Shown one piece after another: positions 46,224 to 54,925 of a stretch of DNA of 64,000 bases; the first letter of the stretch is position 1; every line of letters starts with the position of its first letter. The stretch spans positions 4,125,353 through 4,189,352 of the forward strand of contig NZ_CM002917.1 of the NCBI RefSeq assembly GCF_000154705.2, given 5' to 3'. The position numbers and the translations under genes are program-made. The stretch is from Hoeflea phototrophica DFL-43. Lineage in GTDB: Bacteria; Pseudomonadota; Alphaproteobacteria; Rhizobiales; Rhizobiaceae. Under the pieces are notes generated by a model. That model was not told where the DNA came from. It did not search any database and saw nothing but the letters and a program-made list of their open reading frames with translations.

Positions 46224-47408
46224 CTACCGCGTCAACTGCCGCGTCGCCGCTTCCAGACCGGACAGCGTCATCGGAAACATCCGGTCCGCAAACAATTGCC
46301 GGATCAGCTCCGTCGAATGGGTGTAGGGCCAATGCGCTTCCGGCGCCGGGTTGAGCCAGGCGACCTTGTGGAAATGGTTGAGCATCCGCGTGAGCCAAAC
46401 CTGGCCAGGCTCCTCATTCCAGTGTTCCACAGATCCGCCCGGCGCAATGATTTCATAGGGGCTCATCGCAGCATCACCGACAAAAATCACCCGATAGTCA
46501 GACCCGTAGGTTCGCAGCAGCTCTTCGGTCGGCATCACATCCTGCCGGCGCCGCTGATTATCGCGCCAGACTCCCTCATAGAGGCAATTGTGGAAGTAGA
46601 AATACTCCATGTGACGAAACTCGGCGCGCGCCGCGGAGAACAGCTCCTCGACAACCCGGATGTGATCATCCATTGACCCGCCGATATCAAAGAACATCAA
46701 CAGCTTGACGGCATTGCGCCGTTCCGGCCGGGTCTTGACGTCCAGCCAGCCGTGTTCGGCTGTCGCCTGGATTGTGCCATGCAGATCGAACTCCTCGGCG
46801 GCGCCCTCTCGGACCCAGCGCCTCAACCTTCTCAGCGCCACCTTGATGTTGCGGGTGCCAAGCTCCACCGTATCATCAAGGTTCTTGAACTCGCGCTTGT
46901 CCCAGACCTTGACCGCACGGCGGTGACGGCTCTCTTCCTGTCCGATGCGAACGCCCTCGGGATTGTAACCGTGGGCGCCAAAGGGGGAGGTGCCTGCCGT
47001 GCCGACCCATTTCGATCCGCCCTGATGCCGCTTTTGCTGCTCCTCAAGCCGTTGCTTGAGCGTCTCCATCAGCTTGTCAAAACCGCCCAGGCTCTCGATC
47101 AGCTTTTTCTCATCCTCGTTGAGGTGTTTCTCCGCCATGCGCCGCAACCATTCCTCCGGAAGATTGCGAACATTGGTGGCCACGGCACCTCCAACAGCCT
47201 CAACGCCGCGGAAGTAATGCGAGAACACACGGTCGAAGCGATCGATATGGCGTTCATCCTTCACCAGCGCAGCACGGGCAAGATAGTAGAATCCCTCCAC
47301 ATCATAGAGGGCCAGCCCCGCATCCAACCCCTCCATCAAGGTCAGGTACTCGCGCAGCGAGACCGGCACTTTGGCAGCTTTGAGCTCTAGAAAGAATGGC
47401 AGGAACAT
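46224..47408 (-). CDS. VWA-domain protein, CoxE-like
   Basis: 394 residues. The N-terminal part (PFFLELKAAKVPVSLREYLTLMEGLDAGL) and the C-terminal VWA domain with MIDAS-like LMFFDIGGSMDDHIRVVEELFSAARAEF, YFYFHNCLYEGVW and VIFVGDAAMSPYEI are those of the CoxE/YehP-type VWA family, which pairs with MoxR ATPases to remodel or insert metals into client enzymes. The matching MoxR gene lies 2.1 kb upstream on the same strand, with three genes between. Whether the client is the form-II molybdenum enzyme at 22-26 kb cannot be told. Confidence 0.87.
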   Translation of the reverse strand: MFLPFFLELKAAKVPVSLREYLTLMEGLDAGLALYDVEGFYYLARAALVKDERHIDRFDRVFSHYFRGVEAVGGAVATNVRNLPEEWLRRMAEKHLNEDEKKLIESLGGFDKLMETLKQRLEEQQKRHQGGSKWVGTAGTSPFGAHGYNPEGVRIGQEESRHRRAVKVWDKREFKNLDDTVELGTRNIKVALRRLRRWVREGAAEEFDLHGTIQATAEHGWLDVKTRPERRNAVKLLMFFDIGGSMDDHIRVVEELFSAARAEFRHMEYFYFHNCLYEGVWRDNQRRRQDVMPTEELLRTYGSDYRVIFVGDAAMSPYEIIAPGGSVEHWNEEPGQVWLTRMLNHFHKVAWLNPAPEAHWPYTHSTELIRQLFADRMFPMTLSGLEAATRQLTR

Positions 47409-47548
47409 GGATGCGATCTTAACGGCAACGCGGCCTGCTTTCCATAGCGATCATGATTTCAAATCGCTGTTTCGATTGCCCCCGATCGCCGGGGCGGCTG
47501 ACAGCAAAGCCAATGCCGCACTGCGCGTGTCAGGTCCTCCAGGCGGGC

Positions 47549-48016
47549 TTACCGGCTGTATTTGACAAACGGCGTCAATGTCGCGATCCGGTCATAGAGC
47601 TTGCGCGCGGTTGTATTGAATTCCTGCGTCATCCAGTAGACGTTCGGGCAGCCATCCCTGTCCGCGGCGGCATAAACAGCCTCGATCAACGCCCGGCCAA
47701 CACCTGTTCCACGCGCCTCAGGCGCGGCGTAGAGATCCTGCAGATAGCAGACATGTTCCAGCCTCCAGCAATGGCGGTGGTAGAAGTAATGCACCAGCCC
47801 CACCGGTTCGCCATCCACAAGCGCCAGCAGCCCGCGTGGCTCATAAAACGAGTTCTCACCCTCAACATGCTCCCCGAGAATGCGCCCGAATGTGGTCTCA
47901 TACACCTCTTCGGGAACGCTCGATTCGTAGAACTCAAGATAGCCGGTCCAAAGCTTGCGCCAATGATCCCTGTCAGACGCGGCAATCGGCCGGATCTCCA
48001 CTTTTGACCCGCCCAT
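47549..48016 (-). CDS. GNAT-family N-acetyltransferase
   Basis: 155 residues from ATG 48016 (GGAGAGTAGG before it). Acetyl-CoA-binding motif A is CYLQDLYAAPEARGTGVGRALIEAVYAAAD; motif B includes NVYWMTQEFNTTARKLYDRI. The start lies directly after the metA stop (one base gap), so it is co-transcribed with metA. Substrate unknown; relatives acetylate small molecules, amino acids or antibiotics. Confidence 0.88.
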   Translation of the reverse strand: MGGSKVEIRPIAASDRDHWRKLWTGYLEFYESSVPEEVYETTFGRILGEHVEGENSFYEPRGLLALVDGEPVGLVHYFYHRHCWRLEHVCYLQDLYAAPEARGTGVGRALIEAVYAAADRDGCPNVYWMTQEFNTTARKLYDRIATLTPFVKYSR

Positions 48017-48017
48017 C

Positions 48018-48956
48018 CTACTCTCCAGCCTCGGCCATCGCTCGGTCGTGACCGATATCTGCCATGTTGAACGGCGTCGTCTGGTAGACCTGATTGATCC
48101 AGTTGCCGAACAAGAGAAATGCATGGCTGCGCCAGCGGTTGAGCGGCGCCCGCTCCGGATCGTCGTCCGGAAAATAGTTCTTCGGCGGCGCGATCGGCTT
48201 TCCGGCCTGGACGTCACGGAAGTATTCCTCGGCCAGCGTGCCAGAATCATACTCGATGTGATTGAAGATATAGAGCCGGTTGCCAAACGCTTCGTGCAGC
48301 AGGCACAACCCGGTTTGGCTGCTTTCCATCAGCACGTCGAAATCCGGTGTCAGATCCTCGCGGCGCACCTCGGTCCAGCGCGACACAGAGACCTGAAAAT
48401 CATCCGAAAACCCCATCAGATAGGGGGAGGCCGGGTTGAGATTGCGGTGTCGGTAGACACCAAACGCCTTTTCGTCGAGTTGCCGCTTGGGCACGCGGTG
48501 AAAATGCCACGCCGCTGCCATCGCACCCCAACATACAAAGAAGCTCGAATGCACATGGGTCGTGGTCCAGTCGAGGATCTGCTCGAGCTCATCCCAGTAG
48601 GTCACATCCTCGAAAGGCAGCGTCTCGATCGGCGCGCCGGTGATGATGAAACCATCGAACTTCCGGTCCTTCACCTCGTCCCAGGTGTGGTAGAAATTGA
48701 TCAGATGCTCTTCAGACGTATTCTTGGCCGCATGCGAGCCGATGCGCACCAGCGTCAGCTCCACCTGCAGCGGCGACGCACCGACCAGCCGGGCGATCTG
48801 CGTCTCGGTGGCGATCTTGTTGGGCATAAGGTTCAACAAGCCGATATGCAGGGGACGGATATCCTGCCGCACAGCAATGGATTCATCCATGATCTGCACG
48901 CCTTCCTTGACCAGCACATCACGGGCGGGAAGACCATCAGGAATACGGATCGGCAT
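48018..48956 (-). CDS. metA: Homoserine O-acyltransferase, MetA family (predicted O-acetyltransferase)
   Basis: 312 residues. Catalytic triad of the MetA family is present: Cys142 in FVCWGAM, His233 and Glu235 in FNHIEYDSG. Residue 111, in [13 protein letters not shown], is Glu; in this family Glu at 111 goes with acetyl-CoA and Gly with succinyl-CoA, so the product is more likely O-acetylhomoserine. First committed step of methionine synthesis. A SAM-II riboswitch and terminator precede the gene, giving feedback by S-adenosylmethionine. Confidence 0.95.
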   Translation of the reverse strand: MPIRIPDGLPARDVLVKEGVQIMDESIAVRQDIRPLHIGLLNLMPNKIATETQIARLVGASPLQVELTLVRIGSHAAKNTSEEHLINFYHTWDEVKDRKFDGFIITGAPIETLPFEDVTYWDELEQILDWTTTHVHSSFFVCWGAMAAAWHFHRVPKRQLDEKAFGVYRHRNLNPASPYLMGFSDDFQVSVSRWTEVRREDLTPDFDVLMESSQTGLCLLHEAFGNRLYIFNHIEYDSGTLAEEYFRDVQAGKPIAPPKNYFPDDDPERAPLNRWRSHAFLLFGNWINQVYQTTPFNMADIGHDRAMAEAGE

Positions 48957-48975
48957 GACGCACGGACCTCCAACA

Positions 48976-49009
48976 ACAAAAAACCGGCCCGCGAATACAC
49001 GCTGCCGGT
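48976..49009 (-). terminator. Riboswitch-associated terminator before metA
   Basis: On the minus strand ACCGGC (49009-49004) pairs with GCCGGT (48988-48983), followed by a T run (48983-48978). It lies between the SAM-II aptamer and the metA start codon and can serve as the expression platform. Confidence 0.65.
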
Positions 49010-49030
49010 CCGTTGGGGAATCCCCCTCGG

Positions 49031-49083
49031 CCCTTTAGCGAGTTGTTTAACGTGGCTGCAAGCCGGCCGGCCAAATCACCACA
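49031..49083 (-). ncRNA. SAM-II riboswitch (metA leader)
   Basis: Reading the minus strand gives GGTGATTTGGCC, then CTTGCAGCCACGTTAAAC and CTCGCTAAAG, which is the conserved core of the alphaproteobacterial SAM-II (metA) pseudoknot: the GATTTG/CTTGC 5' part, CACGTTAAA and the terminal CGCTAAAG. Found directly upstream of metA with a terminator between them, as expected for SAM-controlled methionine genes. Confidence 0.88.
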
Positions 49084-49128
49084 AGATCAGAATAGGCCCC
49101 ACCTTTATTCAGGTCAACGCTGTTTACA

Positions 49129-49536
49129 TCAATAGGAAAGGTCAGCCGGCTGAACATCGGTGTAATCAGGCGGCGGCATCTCCCGCAGACGAACTGCGTC
49201 AATTGTATCCGCACCGGACACCAGTGCTTTGACAATGCGGTGCATGCCATCCATCACACGCCCATGCGGACAGAGTATGATCGGAAAGCTCGGATCAGCA
49301 TTTTCGGTCAGATCGAAATGCTGTGCCAGGGACCGTGGCGTCGGCCGGTCATCAGCAGTTTGAAACCACCACAATTCATCAAGCTCGGCAATTTCGCTCA
49401 GCGGAACCTCCACAACGGGAGACCCTTTGGAAAGCCGGATCAGCCGGCTGACATCCCAGGCGTAAAACCCGTTCGGACTGGGCCGGAAGTGATACTGCCT
49501 GCGCAAGCCAGATCCGGCATTTTCAAGGCCGATCAT
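49129..49536 (-). CDS. Conserved protein with ParB/Srx-like DGMHR motif
   Basis: 135 residues. No strict family call, but the segment CPHGRVMDGMHRIVKALVSGADTIDAVRLRE resembles the ParB/sulfiredoxin-like nuclease fold (xDGxHR) seen in many small proteins. The N-terminal part FYAWDVSRLIRLS plus VEVPLSEIAELDELWWFQ fits the same family pattern. It overlaps the MoxR stop by four bases and so is co-translated with it. Function unknown. Confidence 0.65.
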   Translation of the reverse strand: MIGLENAGSGLRRQYHFRPSPNGFYAWDVSRLIRLSKGSPVVEVPLSEIAELDELWWFQTADDRPTPRSLAQHFDLTENADPSFPIILCPHGRVMDGMHRIVKALVSGADTIDAVRLREMPPPDYTDVQPADLSY

Positions 49537-50375
49537 CCCCCGCGCTGCCGCGCCAAGAAGGCTAGCCGCTCGAAGAGATGCACATCCTGCTCGTTCTTGA
49601 GCAGCGCGCCATGCAGCTTGGGCAACGCATTCTTTGCGTCACCGCGCAACGTCTCCGGCTCTACATCATCGGACACCAGAAGCCGGATCCAATCCAGCGC
49701 CTCTGAGGTCGATGGCTTTTTCTTCAGCCCCGCGGTCTCGCGGATGGCGTAGAACTGGGTCAGCGCCTCGCGTACCAGCGATTGCTTGATGCCCGGGTAA
49801 TGCACATCGACAATGCGCTGCAAGGTCGCCATTTCCGGAAACCGGATGTAATGGAAGAAGCAGCGCCGCAAAAACGCGTCCGGCAGTTCCTTCTCGTTGT
49901 TCGAGGTAATGATCACGATCGGCCGCTGTCTGGCCTGAATGGTCTCGCCGGTCTCATAGACAAAGAACTCCATCCGGTCGAGTTCCTGCAGAAGGTCATT
50001 GGGAAACTCGATATCCGCCTTGTCGATCTCATCGATCAGCAAAACCGTTTTCTTGTCAGCCGCAAAGGCTTCCCAAAGCTTACCGCGGCGGATGTAATTG
50101 GCCACATCATTGACCCGGTCATCTCCGAGCTGGCTGTCGCGCAACCGGCTGACCGCGTCATATTCGTAAAGCCCCTGTTGCGCCTTGGTCGTTGACTTGA
50201 CCGACCATTCGATCAGATCAAGGCCGAGACTCTGAGCGATCTGGCGGGCCAGCTCGGTCTTGCCGGTGCCCGGTTCGCCCTTGACCAGAAGCGGCCGTTC
50301 CAGCCGGATCGCTGCATTGACCGCAACCGTGAGATCCTTGTCGGCCACATAGGCTTCTGTGCCTTCAAACTGCAT
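49533..50375 (-). CDS. MoxR-family AAA+ ATPase, CoxD-like
   Basis: 280 residues from ATG 50375 (GGAGAATGT before it). Walker A VKGEPGTGKTELARQIA (about residues 30-46), Walker B TVLLIDEIDKADIEF, sensor-1 IVIITSNNEKELPDAFLRRCFFH. MoxR ATPases cooperate with VWA proteins in maturation of metalloenzymes. The partner is probably the VWA protein at 46224-47408 on the same strand. The gene is first of the moxR-ParB-like pair. Confidence 0.93.
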   Translation of the reverse strand: MQFEGTEAYVADKDLTVAVNAAIRLERPLLVKGEPGTGKTELARQIAQSLGLDLIEWSVKSTTKAQQGLYEYDAVSRLRDSQLGDDRVNDVANYIRRGKLWEAFAADKKTVLLIDEIDKADIEFPNDLLQELDRMEFFVYETGETIQARQRPIVIITSNNEKELPDAFLRRCFFHYIRFPEMATLQRIVDVHYPGIKQSLVREALTQFYAIRETAGLKKKPSTSEALDWIRLLVSDDVEPETLRGDAKNALPKLHGALLKNEQDVHLFERLAFLARQRGG

Positions 50376-50637
50376 ACATTCTCCGTGCCCCACCAATCCG
50401 GCGGAATTGCGATGCCTCCGCGCCTCAACCATACAATCAAACTGGTCAGGCCATCTTCTGCTTCAATCCCCCTGGTTACTTCAACACCACATCAAACGCG
50501 GGGACGCAAGCCATGTTCAGGAGGCGAAAACACTTTCGGGCACTTGCGCCAGGCCCTTGCGCCAGATCAATGCGCCGCACCCTTTTGCGGGGCAAGGTCG
50601 TCCCAACTTAAACAACATGCATCTGACGGAGGCTCAC

Positions 50638-51012
50638 ATGACGCTCTACCACATCCATCTTGTTATGGCCCGCAACAAGGAATTCCCTGAAGGCAATGTC
50701 CATCGTGGCTATGATATTCACGCGCCACTCGATGCCGATGGTCATCTCGACAAGGCTGCCTGGGAGAAATCACCGTCATCATCAACCGTGATGCGGTTCT
50801 GGGATGGCGAGCGTTCGGCACTGGGTTATCTGGTCCATCACCCCAAGGGCGGTTGGGCCTTTGATTATGATCCCGCCGATGCGGACGATGATGAAACCGG
50901 CTTCAGGCTCTCAAGCCACATTTTCAAGCAAGGCGAGTATATTTCGATCCGCGACCATGGCGAAGATGAGTTGCACACTTTCGTCATCGATGCGGTGACC
51001 CAGGTGAACTGA
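50638..51012 (+). CDS. Conserved hypothetical protein
   Basis: 124 residues from ATG 50638, preceded by ACGGAGGCTC. The sequence (MTLYHIHLVMARNKEFPEGN, then HAPLDADGHLDKAAW, SALGYLVHHPKGGWAFDYDP, and HIFKQGEYISIRDHGEDELHTFVIDAVTQV) is soluble and acidic, with a beta-rich pattern and no transmembrane segment. I recognise no enzyme motif; it resembles small conserved hypothetical proteins of Rhizobiales. Confidence 0.8.
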   Translation: MTLYHIHLVMARNKEFPEGNVHRGYDIHAPLDADGHLDKAAWEKSPSSSTVMRFWDGERSALGYLVHHPKGGWAFDYDPADADDDETGFRLSSHIFKQGEYISIRDHGEDELHTFVIDAVTQVN

Positions 51013-51055
51013 GCCGCCAAGCCTCATGCCCGCCATGGGGCCGGATGCAAGAAAA

Positions 51056-51124
51056 GGTGCACGGGTGAAACTCTCATTCGTGCACCGCTAGCGCATGCCT
51101 CGCTCAATTGGACCCAATTGAGCG
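51056..51124. terminator. Two strong hairpins between convergent genes
   Basis: GGTGCACG (51056-51063) pairs with CGTGCACC (51079-51086); next, CGCTCAATTGG (51101-51111) pairs with CCAATTGAGCG (51114-51124) across two bases. They lie between the stops of the 124-aa gene and the minus-strand ABC-F gene and may end both transcripts, although clear T runs are lacking. Confidence 0.45.
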
Positions 51125-51150
51125 ACAGCGTACATGCATCAATTCAAAGC

Positions 51151-51196
51151 GTTACAGCGTCCTTTGCGCATCAGATTGGATGCGCGGCGCTGTAGG
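51151..51196. repeat. Rhizobial-type intergenic palindromic element
   Basis: TACAGCG (51153-51159) pairs with CGCTGTA (51188-51194), and inside it GCGCATC (51166-51172) pairs with GATGCGC (51179-51185). The pattern TTACAGCGTCCTTTGCGC...GCGCGGCGCTGTAG is familiar from repeated intergenic palindromes of rhizobial genomes. Only one copy was noticed in this window. Confidence 0.5.
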
Positions 51197-51200
51197 CCAG

Positions 51201-53030
51201 TCAGCCGCCTTCGATCTCTTCGCGCAGCATCTCGAGTTCGAGCCACTCGCCTTCCATCGCTTCGATGTCGGTCTTGAGCGCATCATGGGCCTTGGCGCGC
51301 GCTGCAAATCCGTCCGGATTCTTGGAAAACAACGCCGGATCAGCCATTTCGGCCTCAATGGCAGCAAGTTTGTCTTGTGCCGCCTCGATCTTGCCGGGCA
51401 GCGATTCAAGTGCGAACTTCTGCTTGTAGGAAAGCTTGCGCGATGCCTCGCGCGCGCCGGCCTGCGGCTTGGACGTTCCGCTCGACTTGGCTGCTTCTGA
51501 AGCCTGTTTCGCCTTCTTCTCCCGCGCCGCCTCGCCGCTTTGGGCCAGCATGTCGGTGTAGCCACCGGCATAGGCAATCCAGCGCCCGTCAGGATCGGTC
51601 GGATTGGCGGGCGCCAGCACAGATCCCACGGTCCGATCGAGGAAATCGCGGTCATGGCTGATCAGGATCACGGTGCCCGGGTAGGACGCCACCAGTTCCT
51701 GCAACAGATCCAGCGTTTCCATGTCGAGATCATTGGTCGGCTCATCAAGGATCAGCAGGTTCGAAGGCTGCGACAGAATTCTCGCCAGCACCAGCCGTGC
51801 CTTCTCTCCACCCGAAAGGTTCCGGATCGGCGTGTGCGCCTGCTCCGGCTGGAACAGAAAGTCCTTCATGTAGCCGGTCACATGCTTGGCTTCGCCATTC
51901 ACGATAAGGCTGTCGCCACGGCCATCGGTGAGGTAATGCGCCAGCGTTTCATCCGGATTGAGCACGTCGCGGCGCTGGTCGAGCACGGCGATGTCAAGCT
52001 TCGATCCATGCCGCACAAACCCGGTGTCGGGTTCCAATTCGCCAATCAGCATCTTCAGCAGCGTTGTCTTGCCGGCACCATTGGGACCAATGATGCCCAG
52101 ACAGTCACCGCGATTGATCCGGATCGAAAAATCGCGAACCACCGGTGCCTTGTCATAGACCTTGGATATCCCTTCCGCCTCGATCACCAGCTTGCCCGAG
52201 TCCCGGCCCTCCGCCACCTGCGCGTTGATCCGCCCCTGCGGACCCTTGTGGCCTCGGTGGTCCGCCCGCATGGTGTGCAGCTGCGAAAGCCGTCGCATGT
52301 TGCGCTTGCGCCGCGCGGTCACACCGTAGCGCAGCCAATGTTCCTCGCGCTCGATGGCGCGTCCCAGCTTGTGCTGCTCCAGCTCCTCTGCCTCAAGCAC
52401 CTCATCACGCCAGGCCTCAAAATGTTCGAACCCCTTCTCCAGCCTCAACGACCGTCCTCGGTCAAGCCAGACAGTGGCGCGCCCGACGCGCTCGAGAAAG
52501 CGCCGGTCATGGGAGATCACCAACAGCGCGCCACGCGCACGCACAAGCTCTTCTTCGAGCCATTCGATGGTCGGCAGATCAAGATGGTTGGTCGGCTCAT
52601 CCAGCAGCAAAATATCGGGTTCCGGCGCAAGCGCACGGGCCAGGGCTGCACGGCGCGCCTCACCGCCTGAAAGAGTCTGCGGGTCGGCAGCCCCATCCAG
52701 ACCCAGATTTCCAAGCAGGTAACTCACCCGGTGCGGATCGTCGCTGGGGCCCAGCCCGGCTTCCGCATAGGCTTCAACCGTGGTGAAGTCCCCGAAATCC
52801 GGCGCCTGCGGCAGATAGCGGATCGTCGAGGACGGGTGCCTGAAGATCTCACCCGACTGCGGCTCGACAAGTCCCGCCGCGATCTTCAAAAGAGTTGATT
52901 TGCCAGAGCCGTTGCGGCCCACAAGGCAAATCCGGTCCCCCGGCTCCACCTGCAGTTCCGCTCCGTCCAGCAGCGGCGCGCCTCCGAAGGACAGTCTGAT
53001 GTCGTCAAGTTTGAGAATCGGTGGCGCCAT
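51201..53030 (-). CDS. ABC-F family ATPase (Uup-like)
   Basis: 609 residues with two ATP-binding cassettes. Cassette 1: Walker A GRNGSGKSTLLK, signature LSGGEARRAALARAL, Walker B DILLLDEPTNHLD. Cassette 2: Walker A GPNGAGKTTLLKML, signature LSGGEKARLVLARIL, Walker B LLILDEPTNDLD. A linker between them and a basic coiled-coil C-terminus (KIEAAQDKLAAIEAEM) complete the Uup architecture. No membrane segment: ABC-F proteins act on ribosomes or nucleic acid structures. The start lies close to thiN's stop (53033) on the same strand. Confidence 0.93.
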   Translation of the reverse strand: MAPPILKLDDIRLSFGGAPLLDGAELQVEPGDRICLVGRNGSGKSTLLKIAAGLVEPQSGEIFRHPSSTIRYLPQAPDFGDFTTVEAYAEAGLGPSDDPHRVSYLLGNLGLDGAADPQTLSGGEARRAALARALAPEPDILLLDEPTNHLDLPTIEWLEEELVRARGALLVISHDRRFLERVGRATVWLDRGRSLRLEKGFEHFEAWRDEVLEAEELEQHKLGRAIEREEHWLRYGVTARRKRNMRRLSQLHTMRADHRGHKGPQGRINAQVAEGRDSGKLVIEAEGISKVYDKAPVVRDFSIRINRGDCLGIIGPNGAGKTTLLKMLIGELEPDTGFVRHGSKLDIAVLDQRRDVLNPDETLAHYLTDGRGDSLIVNGEAKHVTGYMKDFLFQPEQAHTPIRNLSGGEKARLVLARILSQPSNLLILDEPTNDLDMETLDLLQELVASYPGTVILISHDRDFLDRTVGSVLAPANPTDPDGRWIAYAGGYTDMLAQSGEAAREKKAKQASEAAKSSGTSKPQAGAREASRKLSYKQKFALESLPGKIEAAQDKLAAIEAEMADPALFSKNPDGFAARAKAHDALKTDIEAMEGEWLELEMLREEIEGG

Positions 53031-53032
53031 GG

Positions 53033-53686
53033 TCAGCTTCCGGAAAAATCATGCGGCCGGGCAAGCACAAGCGCCCGCCCGGATTGAAGGCTCGCGGTCA
53101 TCGGACCGGTGACCACATTCGATATGGTGCGCGAGGCACCGAAAGCGATATCGGCCTCCTGAAGCGGATATTTCACGCCCAAAAGGCTCAGACCGCCAAG
53201 ATCCGAAAACCCGATCACCGACATGAGCGACCCGGCAGGAAGATCAAGCGTCAGCGACCCTGGCAGCAACGGAACCGCCTCTTCCGTCCCCGAGGTCAGC
53301 ACCAGATTGAGGCCGCGCTCGGCAAGGGTGACGGCCTGCATGAGATGCGCGAGCGCGTGGTCCGTACGTGCGCCCTGAAAGGCCCCGACCAGGATCAATC
53401 GGGTCGCACCACGGGCGATCGCCTCTTCGACGGCAAGTTCTCCGTCGGTGAAGTTCTTCTCCGCCGGAAACGCCTGCCGTGGCACGCCGCTATGACGTGC
53501 CAGCAGATCGTCGGCCGTGGAATCAAAGTCACCCACCCAGAGTTCCGGCTTAAGCCCCAGCGCCGCCGCATGCGCCATGCCGCCATCAGCCGCGATCGCA
53601 CGAGCGCCCTGGACCAGGGTCCGGACCCGTTCATCAGGCACCAGTGCGCCACCAAGCAGGATTGCAAATGTCAGATCAGATTTCAT
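53033..53686 (-). CDS. thiN: Thiamine diphosphokinase
   Basis: 217 residues from ATG 53686. Motifs of the ThiN/TPK family: AIAADGGMAHAAALGLKPELWVGDFDST, FPAEKNFTDGELAVEEAIARGATRLILVGAFQGARTDHALAHLMQAV. It pyrophosphorylates thiamine to TPP. The gene is divergent from the TPP-riboswitch-controlled thiBPQ operon, so uptake and activation of thiamine are encoded back to back. A longer open frame upstream crosses the riboswitch and is rejected. Confidence 0.92.
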   Translation of the reverse strand: MKSDLTFAILLGGALVPDERVRTLVQGARAIAADGGMAHAAALGLKPELWVGDFDSTADDLLARHSGVPRQAFPAEKNFTDGELAVEEAIARGATRLILVGAFQGARTDHALAHLMQAVTLAERGLNLVLTSGTEEAVPLLPGSLTLDLPAGSLMSVIGFSDLGGLSLLGVKYPLQEADIAFGASRTISNVVTGPMTASLQSGRALVLARPHDFSGS

Positions 53687-53755
53687 CGCGGACAGCCAAT
53701 AGCAGCTTTTGCCGCACTTGCCAGAGTTGGCGAGAAATTCTATGTCTTGTCTCGC

Positions 53756-53848
53756 TCTAACGGGGTGCCTGGCGTCAAAAACCGGGCTGAGAGGCCAAGT
53801 GGCCAACCCGAAGAACCTGATCCGGTTTGTACCGGCGGAGGGATTAGA
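53756..53848 (+). ncRNA. TPP riboswitch (THI element)
   Basis: The plus strand shows the whole aptamer signature: GGGGTGCC, GGGCTGAGAGGCC, AACCCG, GAACCTGATCCGG, and GTACCGGCGGAGGGATTAG; P1 is closed by TCTAA (53756) with TTAGA (53844). It lies 51 bases upstream of the thiB ATG, whose ribosome binding site (AAGGAGGCG) it can hide when TPP is bound. Confidence 0.95.
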
Positions 53849-53898
53849 CGCCGATTACGCGCCTATTCCTGTTTTAACAACACAAGGAGGCGCGATCG

Positions 53899-54909
53899 AT
53901 GCGCAAGACAAGCCTTTTTTCTGCTGCACTTGTTGCAGCATTCCCTTTCATTGTTCAGCCCGCCATCGGTGCCGACAGGGAACTGACGATCTACACCTAT
54001 GACAGCTTCGTCGCGGAATGGGGTCCAGGGCCCAAGATCGAAGCTGCCTTTGAGGCCAACTGCGAGTGCGACCTCAAATGGGTCGGCGTTGCCGATGGCG
54101 TGGCGCTTCTGAACCGGCTTAAGCTGGAAGGCGAAAAGGCGAAAGCAGGCATCGTGCTCGGGCTCGACACCAATCTGGTCGCAGAAGCCAAGGCCACCGG
54201 CCTGTTTGACGCGCACGGCCTCGACACCGCAGCGATTTCGGTTCCAGGTGGCTTCGCGGATGATACTTTCATTCCCTATGACTACGGCCATTTCGCCGTG
54301 ATCTATGACAGTCAGAGCATCGAAACGCCGCCGGCAAGCCTCAAGGATCTTGTCGAAGGCGATGCAGACCAGAAGATCGTGATCCAGGACCCACGCACCT
54401 CCACGCCCGGCCTCGGTCTGTTGCTCTGGGTCAAGTCGGTCTATGGCGATGAGGCCGCTGCCGCCTGGGAAAAACTCTCTGGCCGCGTTCTCACCGTCAC
54501 GCCGGGCTGGTCGGAGGCCTATGGGTTGTTCACTTCGGGCGAAGCCCCAATGGTGCTCTCCTACACCACCTCACCCGCTTACCACATGGTGGTTGAAGAC
54601 ACCGATCGTTACCGTGCGGCCGAGTTCTCAGAAGGCCACTACCTTCAGATCGAGGTGGCAGGACTTCTCTCAAATGCACCCGACAAGGAGTTGGCACGCG
54701 AGTTCCTCGCATTCATGATGACCCCCGGCTTCCAGAACGAAATCCCGACCAACAACTGGATGTGGCCGGCAGCAGCAACCTCCACCGACCTGCCGGAGGC
54801 ATTCGCAACCCTGGTCAATCCGGAAAAGACCCTGCTCTTTTCACCGGAAGAGGTGGCTGGAAACCGCGCAGCCTGGATTGACGAATGGCTCGGCGCCATG
54901 AGCCGCTGA
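53899..54909 (+). CDS. thiB: Thiamine ABC transporter substrate-binding protein
   Basis: 336 residues; signal peptide [25 protein letters not shown]. Iron/thiamine-type binding protein: [58 protein letters not shown] and the C-terminal [20 protein letters not shown]. Binds thiamine or TPP in the periplasm. Start fixed by AAGGAGG. First gene of thiBPQ under the TPP riboswitch. Confidence 0.95.
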   Translation: MRKTSLFSAALVAAFPFIVQPAIGADRELTIYTYDSFVAEWGPGPKIEAAFEANCECDLKWVGVADGVALLNRLKLEGEKAKAGIVLGLDTNLVAEAKATGLFDAHGLDTAAISVPGGFADDTFIPYDYGHFAVIYDSQSIETPPASLKDLVEGDADQKIVIQDPRTSTPGLGLLLWVKSVYGDEAAAAWEKLSGRVLTVTPGWSEAYGLFTSGEAPMVLSYTTSPAYHMVVEDTDRYRAAEFSEGHYLQIEVAGLLSNAPDKELAREFLAFMMTPGFQNEIPTNNWMWPAAATSTDLPEAFATLVNPEKTLLFSPEEVAGNRAAWIDEWLGAMSR

Positions 54910-54925
54910 TTGTGGCGTTCATCCC

